This document shows positions 12,076 through 23,937 of a DNA stretch of 64,000 nt, piece by piece. The first letter of the stretch is position 1. Each line of letters starts with the position of its first letter. The stretch comes from Microbotryomycetes sp. JL201 (taxonomy: Eukaryota > Basidiomycota > Microbotryomycetes). The notes under the pieces are model-generated. The model did no database searches and was not told where the DNA came from. It worked only from the letters and a program-made list of their open reading frames with translations. Both the position numbers and the translations under genes were made by a program. The DNA is taken from the NCBI GenBank assembly GCA_033819885.1, contig JAQYUZ010000005.1, positions 248,001 through 312,000 of the forward strand, written 5' to 3'.

Positions 12076-13260
12076 GCTGCCGTCTGCGTAACAAGGCAAA
12101 GGTAACTGCCGCTCTTACAACCTCTCCCACTTGCAACACATAGTGCCCACGTGGCGTATTGATCCCATTTTATACGTGACGACCGACAATGGCCTATTGC
12201 AATGTCCTCACGGCTAATTCATTAGTTTGATGCGCGTCGCGACGCGTCAATTGGTTGCAGGTGCTCAGTTGCTGCACCGAACTAATGCCACAAGCTACCA
12301 ATGCCGATGCCGCCGAGCCCTACGAGTGAGCGGTCCGCCCAACCCATAGCTGGAGATTCTCTAAACGAATGGCCCTTCCGCTGTCCTTACGCCGAGATAG
12401 AGAAGCTTTTATACGCAACAGAGCGGAATTGACATGCACACGAATGGCATTGCTCGGAATTGCGTTGAAGCAGCTCAGTCGCATTCTGTGGGTCGGTATC
12501 GGGGACGACGACAGGTGAGAAAGCGCGAGGGTTAGCGCACGCTTCTTGAGACGGGCGCACAGCGCTTTGAGTGCAGGTCAGGGAGACATGCGGCCCTTTG
12601 AACAGACTTGCGAAACTACGAGCACCTGCGCGAGTCAAGCGCATTATTCTGGCGTTTGATCCTTCCGTAGATCGTGCCGGATTTTTCGGCAACATTAAGG
12701 CTCTTCTCACAGCCATTCTCACCACCAACAATCTTGTTAAACTTCGAAACACATCTCTGTACACGTGAATTACACTGTAGGGCCATTTTTGGGCAGCATT
12801 CGTGCCACTTGCCTCCCCCTTCCTCCTCGAGCTCTAGATGTGCCTTCTGTGTATATGACGGTGGAAGGCTAGAGCGCGTCAGCGCCGCCGACACAATATC
12901 AGACGTTATTGATCAGGCGATTCAATGGAGCTAGGCCTTGCGAACTCAAGCGCAAAGGACACACCGCTCAGATTGGGAACGCCCTCAACTTTGACTCAAG
13001 CAGAACCCAATCCCTGCAGATTGTCACATCGTTAGTATCAATCAAACCTGTCCCCTTTGCGGATTCTTGTTGGGATAAGACCGTGGCGATTGCATGACGC
13101 TTCCGGGGTTCCATCGGAGAATGTGCAGCGCCAAGCGGCTTGCCTGATGAACTACCAAATTGGGCAAAGAGCGTCAAAGCGAAACAAAATGCAACGAATG
13201 GTTCTGGGTCCGTGAATAATGACAACAACAGACGGCACATCTGCCCAGCTCCCGAATGAC
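12076..13260. other. Gene-poor gap of about 1.2 kb
   Basis: Between the DUF2439 start and the ATG6 stop. Short open frames occur on both strands (e.g. 12387-12764 minus, 12571-12768 plus), but none has recognisable protein character or consistent splice joints. No tRNA B-box, repeat or transposon end was found. It probably holds the DUF2439 promoter and the ATG6 3' region. A non-coding RNA cannot be excluded. Confidence 0.4.
12233..12248. promoter_or_regulatory. Palindrome with MCB-like ACGCGT, upstream of the DUF2439 gene
   Basis: A 14-nt perfect palindrome (CGCGTCGCGACGCG, 12233-12246) overlaps ACGCGT at 12242-12247, about 165 bp upstream of the DUF2439 ATG. ACGCGT is the MluI cell-cycle box bound by fungal MBF at many replication and repair genes. 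The match is real; the function is inferred. Confidence 0.35.
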
Positions 13261-15162
13261 TCAAACGCACGCTCTTCCGAGCAAAAGTTTCAGATCGTAT
13301 AAAACCTGCAGCGGAGAGTTAGATAAGGCTCGTGTGACCTCCACTGGCGCTGCAGACTGAACGAACATGTCTCAACGCCCGCGTCCAAGCTTCGTCAGAC
13401 CCAAACTGCAGCTTGATCGACACGTCACCGATCTTGTCCTTCACGATCCTGTTCATCAGAGCTGTTCAGCTACATGGTGGCCTGGACCAGACAGTCGAAA
13501 CGGACTTGTGCTGTAGTCTCAAATCCTTGTCCCTCTGACTGACGAATTCGCCTATCTGTCTGAGACAGTCGAGAAAAGCGACCATGGCAATGTCAAAACG
13601 TCGGTTCTGCAAGAGTCTCATGACTGCAAAATCTCCAGAGCCATAACTTGTCACAGCCTTCGTAAGCTTTTTGGTTACAAGGGCTGCTGAAAGGCCGACT
13701 TACAGTTCCAGCGTTGCCTTGTCACCTGAGGTCTTTTCAATTTTAGAAAACGAGCCCATGGGTACGAGCCGATAGTTGTCGAACTGGAACGAGAACTTGC
13801 GCGCGATCGTATGCAAGAGCAACAAGCAGTGCCCCCAAGCCGCGTTGATCTCCGGCCAGTCGACCTGATCACTGTAGTCAGCTTTCGGAGCAAGATCACG
13901 ACTCGGAGATAGGACTGACAGGCACATTAGGTAGTCTGCCAAGCCGTAAACCGTTTATCGTCCCGATCCCGTTCTCTTGACCGATGCAGAAGGCGTCGTC
14001 TGAAAACACTCATTAGCATGGCTTTCGATCTTGAGCACCTTCCCGCTCACTGTAAACATTCGTTCTCTGCAGTTTTTCCAGCTCTTTCAAATCGTGAGCG
14101 TATCGGGTCTGTAGCGCGTTCGTACGTTCGCGGAGGGCGGCCGCTTCGAGGAGATATGCCGAGTGTTGGAGCCAGAATCTACAATGAGCCACGAATGAGC
14201 ATGGACCTTTTTCTCCGGACAGATTTGGATCAGACCCACTCTTCTTCTTCTTTGGCCAACTTTGCCTCTTCAGCGTCGAGTTCGACTTTCTGCTTATCTA
14301 GCAAGTCACGCTCGGCCTCGACCGCCTTGAGGTCTTCGACGGCCTGCCTCTCTGCTTTCTTGTACTTTGCAATCTCCTTCTGCGACTGTTCGCGCGTTTG
14401 CACTTGGCCCTCGTCTTTGCGCTTCAGTACGTCCTTCTCAAATGCGAGCAAGCGTTCGCGCTCCTTTTTCGCTTCATCCAGTTGCTTGGACATGAGCGGC
14501 AGCAGTTGTTCAATGCACTCGGTGCATAGCGGGTGGTCAATAGACGATTTTGAAGACAGGAGCGAGTACAGGTTGCTCAGTTGGGCGATGCGCGGCGTGA
14601 GCGGAGCTGCTTCTCCTGGAGTGTCCGCCGCATAGACCCCGTTCGAGCCGCCCAATGAGGTACGATCTGAGGGTAAGGCGGATGGCAAAGAAGCATCATT
14701 CGCAGGAGAGTCGCTCAGGTTGATCGTTCTTGAAGCGGACGGCCGCGCTTGTCCTTGCTGAGCGGCGCTAGAGTTGGGCCCCACTTGAGGCAAGGCGGCG
14801 AGCGACTGCGCGACGTGATCGAGCATGACGAAGGACTCTGCCGGCCTGAATGGTTGAGCTGACAACGGTGCCGGCACGCGTACCCTCGTTGGATTCGATT
14901 GCTGCTGCGTTGTAGGAGAGTGCAACTGCCGATGTCCTGCGGTTGACAATGATGGGCGTTGCGCAGCATCAAACAAGGCGCGCTGCTGGGGCCCGAGCCT
15001 GTCGATAGCAACTGAATTCTGCTTGTGGCGGTGCACTTGGGGCTCTGGCTGTCGTTCGGACGCCGTGAGCAGGTCGTATGTCGAGCGACCGAGCGTCGCG
15101 AGCGATTCGTCGCCGAACGACAGTGGCTGGCGACATTTCTGGCAGCTGGCGATGATGTTCAT
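13261..15162 (-). CDS. ATG6: Atg6/Vps30/Beclin-1, subunit of the Vps34 PI3-kinase complexes
   Basis: Core autophagy and endosomal-sorting scaffold that joins Vps34-Vps15 to Atg14 or Vps38. It starts at ATG 15162 (MNIIASCQKCRQPLSFGD). A disordered N-terminal half carries SFVMLDHVAQSL, the position of the BH3-like segment. HPLCTECIEQLLPLM follows, then a long coiled coil (KQLDEAKKERERLLAFEK onward). A GTGGGT donor near 14235 splices to FWLQHSAYLLEAAALRERT. The BARA/ECD domain is clear: INAAWGHCLLLLHTIARKF, YRLVPMGSFSKIEK, YGSGDFAVMRLLQNRRFD and MVAFLDCLRQIGEF. Two more exons (IVKDKIGDVSIKLQFGSDE, then VLYDLKLLLGRACV) finish at TGA 13261-13263. About 530 residues, normal for the family. It shares a ~140 bp divergent promoter with MED14. 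Confidence 0.93.
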
Positions 15163-15302
15163 CGATGAAAGAAGCGGGACCGCGTAGACTGCAGAGCAGT
15201 CAGAGCCGCCGTGTGGTACGAGCGAGGGCTGCGCTCGGCTGGCTCGTCCTCGAGTGACTTTGTGCGATATTTGGCCCATATCGCTCGTAAGGCTTAGGCG
15301 CG
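15163..15302. promoter_or_regulatory. Bidirectional ATG6-MED14 promoter
   Basis: Only 140 bp lie between the ATG6 start (minus) and the MED14 start (plus), so both genes must share control elements. No TATA box stands out. Confidence 0.5.
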
Positions 15303-18300
15303 ATGGACGCAGCCATGCCTCAATACTCGGCAAGCCACGAACAACCTCCGGCGAGCGCACCCATGCACGTCAACGGCTTCGCTGCCGCGATCGGCCCATT
15401 CGACCTCGACGCGCACACGCCGGCGCCGCCTGGCAAGCACTCACACGCGTTGCCAGTGCCTCAGCCACCACCTGCGTCGAGCTTGACACCCGAGTTTGCT
15501 CAGTGCGAGCGCGAACTGCCTCGAGCGGCGGCCGAGCTCGTACCTCTGAGCTTTGTCGTCGAGCGCATCGCCGCGCACGCATTTGCAGAGCTCGCAAACT
15601 TGACAGAGACGTTCGTTGCTCCGATCGCCCACCCGCTGATGTCACAGCTGATCTGGCGGATGTCCTGAATGCGACAGGCTGCCGCACCAGGACGACGCAA
15701 CAAAGAAGCGCGCGATCGTAGACTATGTGCTGCAGACGAGACGACAAGTACTCAAGCTCCTCGTGCTCGTCAGGTGGAGCTCGCAAGCGCAGAGCGTCGC
15801 AAAAAGCATGGTCAGCTCTCGCGATCCACTGATCTGCCGGCACGAGGTTTACAATGCCTCTACTCAGGACATTGTCGGCTTCTTGGCCAGACAGAATTTT
15901 GAATTTGACAATGCAGTGACGAGCCTGACCGAGATAAAGTCGATGCTCGCCGGAGCACGGTCAGTTGCGCCATAGCGGGATCTTCGCCATTTCACTACTC
16001 TGACGGTCGCCCTCTGATAGCGTGCGAAATTACGACATTCCCACAGCACTCTCGGTTCTGACGACAGGCACATATACGCGCCTGCCTTCAGCTATCAAAG
16101 AAGGCTTCCTCGCTCCAGAAAAGCTGAATGACCAGGACGTACTTGACACCCTTGCTCAGGTCGACGACGTTTTGCGTTGGAGACTGGCTTGCGTCGAATC
16201 CTTGCCAATTCAGATGAGGCGGTATCGAATACGTGAGTCGTTCAGCGACAGTCGCGGTGTTGTTTGACTGATCGATCGCACCTCGCAGATGACGGTCGAG
16301 CTACCTTCCGCGTCAACAACTTGTGGGAGGCAGACTTTACCTACGGAGGAGACAGTGGCTCGGAAACGGGGCAGTGGTACTTGCTCAGCTTGAAGTTTTT
16401 GTTCCGCGTCAGTGACGCAAGAGGCGGTCAGTCAAACCTACTGCCGCGAACAGATGGGTACTGATGGCAGGGCCAAAAAACGCAGCTTGGTCAGATACGC
16501 CAACTGGTCCGATGAGGCAACACATCATTGAACTTTGCAACCGCGAACTCGCTCGACGCAAGCCGCCGGACCAAGCTTCCTCCATGCTGGTTGAGCCCAG
16601 CGCGACAGGCACCGCAATGGACCGTCCATTCTTTAGGAGCTTCGACTTCATCCGTGAGTCATCAAGAGCGGTTGACTCGTGTCCGAAACTGACTTATGTC
16701 GTACTAGAAAACCTGGTTCTAAGCTACCAACTCGAATCTATGTATAGCCAGGCGCAACGACTGGCAGCGACACAGTGGTCCGGTACAATACAGGTCGAGC
16801 TCGGGTCAGATCGAAAATTGATGAGCTTGCGGTATTGGTGGTCAGTCGACGAAGGAATCTGCTAGCTTGGGTTACTGACATTGCATTCACCCTTCGATCC
16901 AGTCCACAACGTCAGGATCCGCCACCGGGCGCGAAGCAACCAGTCTTGCCAGCTTCACAGTCCACATCCTTGCTAGAGATCTCGACCTCTGTGATCGGAG
17001 GTGCAGCTTCGTCCAAATCTGCATGCGCATGCGAAAACACTCTGGATCAGCTGCTTGCAGGCGGACAATCAGACGTAGCAGATACTGTGCAAGTTGCATG
17101 GAAGCCTGATCTGGCGGCGGCGCTCGAGATAGATAAAGTCGACCTCATACTGGTGAGCGCAAGTCGATTGTTGGCTTGTTACGTTTTGCTGACTCATGTA
17201 ACAGGGATCTGACCACGACCTCGAGACACTGCTCAAGCGCGTGACGGGAGCGCATGCACGAGCTTGTCTTGCTTATCTCTACGACATCGTCGCGAAAGAA
17301 GCCCCAGTCCTGGACCTCGAGCTCGTTCAAGTTGCATCCGCGGAAGACGACGACGACACTGTGCCGACGATGAGAATCAACCTTTACGGGGAACATTTTG
17401 TTCTTTTGACAGTCAGCCCAATGACAGGGCACGTCGAGCTCAAAGCTGTGGGTGAGATTTCGGCGATACGCGAGACACGATTGCGAGGCGCGTCGGACAA
17501 GATTGATCGAGAAAGGAGATCCGTCGCAGAGACGTTGCTTCGAGTCAGATCCTCGGTAAGTCACTCTAGCGCAAACTCGAGGTTGCCTTTCTGACCCGCG
17601 ATGCATGATTACAGACGATTCTGGATGATGTCGACTCTCGGGCTGCATATCTCGGCTTCCAAACCTCACGACGAATGCCTCTGCGGTCGGTCGACATCGC
17701 TCGACTGAACAGCGTGAGCAGGTCGTTCTTGTTTATCAACCTATGTCCGCCGCTCAAGCCTTCAAGTTCCGCGCCTCCAATCGTCATTCCGACCGGCGTC
17801 GATGGCACTACCATAATTCAAGTCGGTGCTCCGACCACATTCTACCTCGTGCTTGTCATGGTTGAAAAAGGATTCAAATTCGCCCTCGTGTCTGTCAAAG
17901 AAGTCAGTGATCAATCGCAGAACTGGCTCGGCATTGAGGAAGTGGGTTGGCTTGACAAGGACATGATTGTCTCTGGGAAACAATCCTCTGGCGGAACGAA
18001 GGCGACCGTCTATGGGTTAGTGGTGCCCTTCCATCGAGCGGACTCTGGCTGACATTGCCTCGGAGCAGATTTGACGTAACTCTCGAAGAGCTGGGAGCAC
18101 TGCACCAATACTGCATGTGAGCTGCGCCTAGTGTGTCGTGTAGAAACTTTCCCCTACGCTGACAGGAGATCGAACAGACAACGGCTCCTGTGTTTCAAGA
18201 TTGAACAAGGATTGTCGCAGCGCAACATTCCTTACCGCTCTGTCGCACCCTCTCAAGGATCCACACAGCGAGGTCCATTTCTCTTCTGCAAGAGTTCTGA

Positions 18301-18741
18301 CGTGCTGCGTAATGTGCACAACGTCGCGCAACCCAATATTGCCGTGCAGTGCTTCGCCGGCCAAGATGAACTCAGGGTGAGCGGCACTTTTGCAGAGTTG
18401 CCGGGAACGAATGACTGCAACTCGATCAACAGGTCTCGTTCCACGTCAAGTTCAAATCGTTGCACCTTGTCCAGCCGCTGTCAGACGACGCTTTGCCGTC
18501 CTCAATCAAATACGACGCAGCGACATCGGTCGTCACCTTTTCATTTGACAACGCCGACGAAGCTGTCGGCTTGTTTGTGCAGTGAGTTTATCGGCTCCAA
18601 GCTTTGAGCGCTCATATCGACTGAATCGGGACCCGAAGAGCATTTGCGATCATTGCCAGGAAGATTGTGCTCGCTCGACATCGCAAAGGACTAGAGAAGG
18701 AAGCAGAGGCAACGCAGCGCAAGACTGCAGTCAAGGGTTGA
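15303..18741 (+). CDS. MED14: Mediator complex subunit 14 (Med14/Rgr1)
   Basis: Backbone of the RNA polymerase II Mediator that links head, middle and tail modules. It begins at ATG 15303 (MDAAMPQYSASHEQPP). After ~75 disordered residues comes the conserved N-terminal block VPLSFVVERIAAHAFAEL, then, over the next introns, VDYVLQTRRQVLKLLVLVRW, the most characteristic Med14 motif. Further exons carry DIVGFLARQNFEFDNAVTSL, NYDIPTALSVLTTGTYTRLP, FRVNNLWEADFTYGG, YLLSLKFLFRV and a long helical C-terminal part. The last exon ends KTAVKG with TGA at 18739-18741. There are about a dozen small introns and I estimate ~950 residues, within the fungal range. The 3' end converges on ATG27 (about 200 bp between stops). 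Confidence 0.88.
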
Positions 18742-18943
18742 GCTATCTTTGACGTTGAGCGTAAACTCAAACGCGTGCAAGCAGGTTGTCATGCACCTCC
18801 TGCGGACCGAATCTGAGCAGAGACGGCGTACACAGCTGTCGCGTTCTTTTGCACAATCTTCGTCTAGAGACACAGAGATCGCCAACTGGAAGACATGCTC
18901 TCTCATGGTAGTATGATTGCAAGTACTGAGCGACTTGATTGGT

Positions 18944-20115
18944 CTACCCAAGTGCAGAGTAGCCGCTCCGGCTGCCTCCTCGCCCTATTTCAAACGAGCA
19001 AGTCAGTGTCACGGGCAGATCACCTCACTGCCGATTTCCCACCTTTGAACATGTCTGCAATGATGTAGGGCAAGTCCCTCCACATGTCTTTGTGAGGAAT
19101 TGCATCGAAGCCTGTTGCGCCATATTGCGAGTAATTGTGGTATGACCCGATAACGAGGTAAGCCACGAAGCCCAGGAAGAGGCTGTTCAAGGGGAGTGAA
19201 ATAAGCTCGTGACGACGTTCACCAATTTCAGTGTGCCTTACAGAGTAAAGAACCATCCAAAAAAGCCCATGCCGGCTGATTCACGTTTCTCCGACCCTGA
19301 CCCGTCGTCTTTCGGGGGCGGTAGGGCAGGATGGTTTCCTGACGCTGTGGAACATGCGGACGCCGTTGTCCACTTCAGGGACAAAACGCCCTTTTTGACG
19401 TCGTACTCTGGGGATGTCGGCACAGTCTGCGAAAGCATTTTGAGCAACCTAGAGACCTCATCGTGTCAATCGCGCTGACCTCTGTTGCCTTTTCGTCGCA
19501 TGTCATCTCAATCTCTGCGAGCTGTTTGACGTCATTGTACTCTCCGCCGGGCAACTTCAAGACCCAGCCCTTTTCGACGTCTTTCGAGTCTGCCAAGTAC
19601 TCTGCCCGGGGCCTGTCGCTGTCCCCTGTGCCAAGTTTACTGATTGGCACTACAGTGATGATCCTGTCCTCGTAACCATGTCTTGTCGTCCATGTCTGCG
19701 CACACAAGTTCGTTCCTTCCGGACATTCATCGTCTGCGCCCTTTGTCACTGGCAGAGGAGAGCACAAAGACAAGGTGTATACGTTCTTAAAAAACGAGAA
19801 TGCTGAGCATCAGGCGCGATGCACATAGAGCTGCGGCCGACGTCACTGACCTTTGTGACTGTCGGGGGCGTGTTTGACGACACTTCCCACTTATGCACTC
19901 CAGCGAGCTGCGAATCCGAGCAATTAACGATCAGCTGCACTATTCAGCGAGACCTCGAGACCACTTTGACGTACTGGACCGAGATCAAAGCGAGCAGATC
20001 CGAGCTCGAGCAGCTGCTTGCAGTCATATGACGATGCGGCATCGGCATACGTTGATAGTGATGCGAGCAGTCCGATTCCTTGCACCAGTGTGCGTATCCG
20101 TGGCGGTGGACTCAT
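18944..20115 (-). CDS. ATG27: Atg27, type I membrane protein of Atg9 trafficking
   Basis: Single-pass protein with a mannose-6-phosphate-receptor-like lumenal domain. In yeast it cycles between Golgi, endosome, vacuole and pre-autophagosomal structure and helps Atg9 movement. A signal peptide follows ATG 20115 (MSPPPRIRTLVQGIGLLASL). FDLGP splices through a GTACGT donor to LAGVHKWEVSSNTPPTVT. The cysteine-bearing lumenal part contains CPEGTNLCAQTW and RIITVVPISKLG. The membrane helix is LNSLFLGFVAYLVIGSYHNY, followed by DMWRDLPYIIADMF. Reading straight on would end in GGKSAVR. Removing a further intron (donor near 19010, CTGAC branch, acceptor ~18986) gives a last exon GRGGSRSGYSALG with stop TAG at 18944-18946. 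That matches the C-terminal tyrosine sorting signal (YSAV-like) of Atg27, so I prefer this model. About 290 residues. Confidence 0.87.
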
Positions 20116-20313
20116 GGTGCGAAGCAGGAAAGACTGCTCTTCTGCCTCGAGACATTCGCGAAAATGGGAATTCGGGCTCAAGACACTGAAGACTCGAATT
20201 GTTATGATCAGACTGCGTTCTGCCGCGTGTCACCAGGTCGACGTAAATCTCCCGCACGTGACTCAGAAACGATAAAGTGCTGCCGATACTTTCCGCGGAT
20301 CTCGTGACCGCCC
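20116..20313. promoter_or_regulatory. Divergent ATG27 / Zn-cluster factor promoter with CACGTGAC
   Basis: About 200 bp between divergent starts, containing CACGTGAC at 20255-20262. Confidence 0.45.
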
Positions 20314-23300
20314 ATGAGCACGAGCTCGAGCGGCGCTCAGCCGCCTGACATGTACTCGTTCGATGTCAAACCGACGCTGCACGACGTCACTCAGCAGCAT
20401 CAGCCGCTCGCGCCAGATGAGTTTGCCGCGTTCGGCGGCTCGCAGCCCAACGACGCGTCTGCGCCCGACGACAAGCCGTCCGGACTCTCAGACGGTGTTC
20501 CAACAGCTTTGCACAATGTCATAGAGCCCCCGTCAAGCAAAACGCAGCGCGAACGGGCTACGTCGTCCTCGAGATCCGGAACGGTCGCCCAGGCGAGCTC
20601 GGCGGCAAGCGGCAGCTCTGCATCACTCGAGGCTGTGCTTGAACGTGTTCACAAAGGCCTGGAACACATTCTTTCGAGCGGAGGCGTGGACTCGCGTCCG
20701 AGCAGGCAGACACCACTCGCTCCAAAGAGTCAGTCAGCGATTGGAGGTGTGGGGCAAGCACGGCATCCGCTCAAGCTAACTTGTTGGATCCTGGTTCGCA
20801 GTCGGAAGTTGCACGAGCTGTCGAGAAGCAAAAGCCAAATGCAGTCAAGGTACGGCAAGCCTCGTTCCTTTCGGAAGCTTTGCAGGACCGAAACTGAGCA
20901 TTCGCCGAAACAGGTCCCATCTGCACTCGATGTCAGGCAACCAACAGCAAATGCGAATACCCACGTGTGTCATTGAAAAAGTATAGGAGCGGGGCGCGAG
21001 AGCTCATCACTCGTTTCAATAGTGTTTGCCAAGAGAGGTCGGAAACGAGCGATGACGCCGTCAGTGAAACTTGTCGCACCGCACCGACGTCATATTCATA
21101 CATTTCCCATCTATCTAGAAACATGGTTCTGCTCGAAAGTATTCAAAGAGACATCGACTCGGCACTGCGACGGTTTCAGAGGGGAACAACGTCTGGCACT
21201 TCTCCCACCGCGCGGACCAGCATGTCACCGCAAAACATCACCGAAGCCGACACAGAAGAATCGGCGCCAGAGGCCAGAGACCTTGAGAGCGTCATCGAAA
21301 GCCCGCTCGCAATTCTAGTACGCATCGATAGTTTCAGCAGCCGACCACCACCGCCTCACGTCCCCCTCTTCGCAGGCTCACATCTCCAGCCTCAAGATCG
21401 GTGAATCGACAGAGGAGGAGAGCGGAGACACGCAGAGCGTCATGCCTGGGTCAAAGGCGAACCCGACTCCGTCTGAGCAGTACTTTGCAACAGGTACGCT
21501 TCCTGAAAAGCCGGTGCAATCAATGCTGACTCTTGGGTTGCAGGCTTGTATCAGTCGAGAACGGACAGAGAGCCCGCACTCGACCCGGTCACGCTCGGCT
21601 TGCTCAATGAGCAAGATCTGGCCCGCTTGGTCAACATGTTCGTGCTGATCTAACCCCAAACGTGCAGCCTTATTAAAGCTTCCAATTGCAGTTACTTTGC
21701 TCATCTGCATCCGTTCAGCTGGCACCTCTCGCCTGATATCCACACGGCACAATTTCTCAGAGACACCTCGCCCTTTCTCACGACGGTCGTCGCATTCATA
21801 TGTGCGGGTTATGATCCACTTTCGCGACATCTAGTGGCAATGCTGCAGTCTCATGCGATGTTTTTATCCGACCGTGTATTTTCTGAAGGCTTCAAGACGG
21901 TCGAGATTGTCCAAGCTTACATATTGTTGATGTAGGTCGACTCAAAGCACTCCGTGTCAATCCACTGATTCGTTTCTGATAGCCATTTTGCACCTATTGA
22001 AAACAATTGGGGTGACGACAAGCGTTGGGGCTGGCTGGGAATGGCTATGTAAGGCGAGATCTGCATCATCATCAAATGCCGCGCTAACGCGTGTAATAGT
22101 CGCATCGCTACAGAAATCCGGCTCGACAAAACACTGACCGCGTCAACTTACCAATTTTATCGCTCTGTGACGCCTTTGAGAGACAATATGTTTGCCGATC
22201 TAGCCAAAGATCGAGCCAAAACATGGATGCTGCTGCAAGTGGTTGAAATTGCGTATGTCGGGATCGTGCTTCATCCGATCAAGAGCTGAGCTGCGGGCAT
22301 CACGCAGGCTGTGCGTTTCGACTGGCCGTCTTGGCGCCGTGCGAGGTTTGAACCTTGTAAATGGTAAGCAGCACCTGAGCACTTGTTCTGGCGTCTGCTC
22401 ACCTGTCTGTAAGCAGCATTTCGAGTGTGGGTACCGCGATGCGAGCCGTCCAACCCTGAGTACAACCTTTGTGCGATGGAGGATTTGCACAAGGTATACA
22501 CAAAGGCCATTGCACTGTCGTCAGGCCTCAGAGAAGAGACTTCGAACGATGACGGAAGCTTGCGCGAATCGTACAATGCTTCCTGGCAAAATGAGATGCA
22601 ACAGTGGCGACAGACTTGGCCAGCCGCGAGTAGGTGTTGCTCTCTACCTTGCCATTCGTCACGAATTAACGTCGTTTGCCGCAGACGGTTACGTCAAGAT
22701 TGTTTCGCAGCACGCGACGACGATCCTACTGTCGATATCATTGCGTTTCAGAGGAGCGCTCAGGCCGATTCTAGAGGAATGTAAACGCTCGGCGATGGAG
22801 ACGCTCAGAATCATGAAGTCTTGGCCAAACGATTCGATCGAATTTGGCTCAAACTTGCTCGTCGTCAACCTTGCGTAAGCCCGCTTCGACTTGAGCGAGA
22901 CGTGGCGCTGACATTGTGAACTGTGCAGTTATGCTGCCACGCTCCTTATTCGAGTGAGCAGAGTCGTGCACGGCTTGCTACGATGTTGTCACTGATACGC
23001 CCTCTACCAGATCATGTCGTCAACAGGCATGTTGGCGGATGCAGAGCAAGAGGCACGAAATTTGTGCCGCGCCGCATCTGAAGTCTTGGCACGGATGGGT
23101 CAGCGCAGGCCTACAATGTGAGCACATGCTGAGGCTTGGTAGTCATAGTAGGCTGAGCTCGTTCGTATTCAGACGGACGTTGGCGGCGCTGCACGCGACC
23201 CGAATCCGGAACTTGCTCGACACCAGCGAGGCGGGAATGGCGTCGGCGGCGGCTCGTTCCGGCTCGGAGCAATTTGCTGCGATGCGAAGCGCTTTCAATA

Positions 23301-23749
23301 TGACTGCTCCAACTTTGCCACCGATGCACGCCGTGTCGATCAATTCAAACATGGCGGGGTCGCTTGCCCTCTCTCAGCAACAGCAAGCATTTCAGAACGG
23401 TACTGGTGTGCCAGTTTCTACTTCAATCAACTCTACATCCGCGCCCGCGATGTATGCGTCCGTTGGTCTATATCCGAACGCGCCGCTCATGCCGCCGCAA
23501 CTCGACTCGATGTGGGATATGTTTCGGGTTGCGGATCCGACCAACGATATGCATGGTGTACTCGGCTTGCACGCGTTCTCTCCTCCGACAACAGGCGTCT
23601 CGCCAGCCGTCAGCCCACCGAGCAGTGGCGCGCCGGCGAGAAGCGATACAACTGGACCAATCTCACCTCCTGAGTTGCAGGACATGAATGCGTGGATGTT
23701 GCAGACTGGCGCAGAGGGTCAGCAATGGCGTGCGAGCGAACCAGGGTGA
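20314..23749 (+). CDS. Zn(II)2Cys6 fungal transcription factor
   Basis: Nuclear DNA-binding regulator. Exon 1 (MSTSSSGAQPPDMYSFDV, disordered, ~145 codons) splices via a GTCAGT donor (~20729) to GSCTSCREAKAKCSQ and then, across a second intron, to GPICTRCQATNSKCEYP. Together these give CxxC-6-C...CxxC-6-C, a complete Gal4-type binuclear zinc cluster split by an intron between its two halves. A basic linker and a Ser/Thr-rich stretch follow. Then comes the fungal-specific factor domain: YFAHLHPFSWHLSPDIHT, SPFLTTVVAFICAGYDP, DDKRWGWLGMAI and IATEIRLDKTLT. The last exon has a Pro/Ser/Met-rich activation-like tail ending RASEPG and TGA at 23747-23749. About ten introns. Target genes are unknown; the middle domain faintly recalls Leu3/PrtT-type factors, but this is only an impression. 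Confidence 0.82.
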
Positions 23750-23937
23750 GTGTCTTGTATGCATTGGAGTTTTCGTTGGCTAATGTGTGTGTCGTCGCAG
23801 GACGTGGGCTTGGTGAAAGTAAATCAGTTGGTTGCAGGAATGATGGAGTAATATTATTGCATGTTGTTTGTGTGCGATTAGTATATTTGCGAGCTCAGGG
23901 TTCGAGAGCGCGTTCGGTGATGTCTTTGAGCCTCAAC

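Noticed and set aside
12387-13270. Several 60-125 codon frames on both strands
   Set aside because: They overlap each other, lack splice support and look random.
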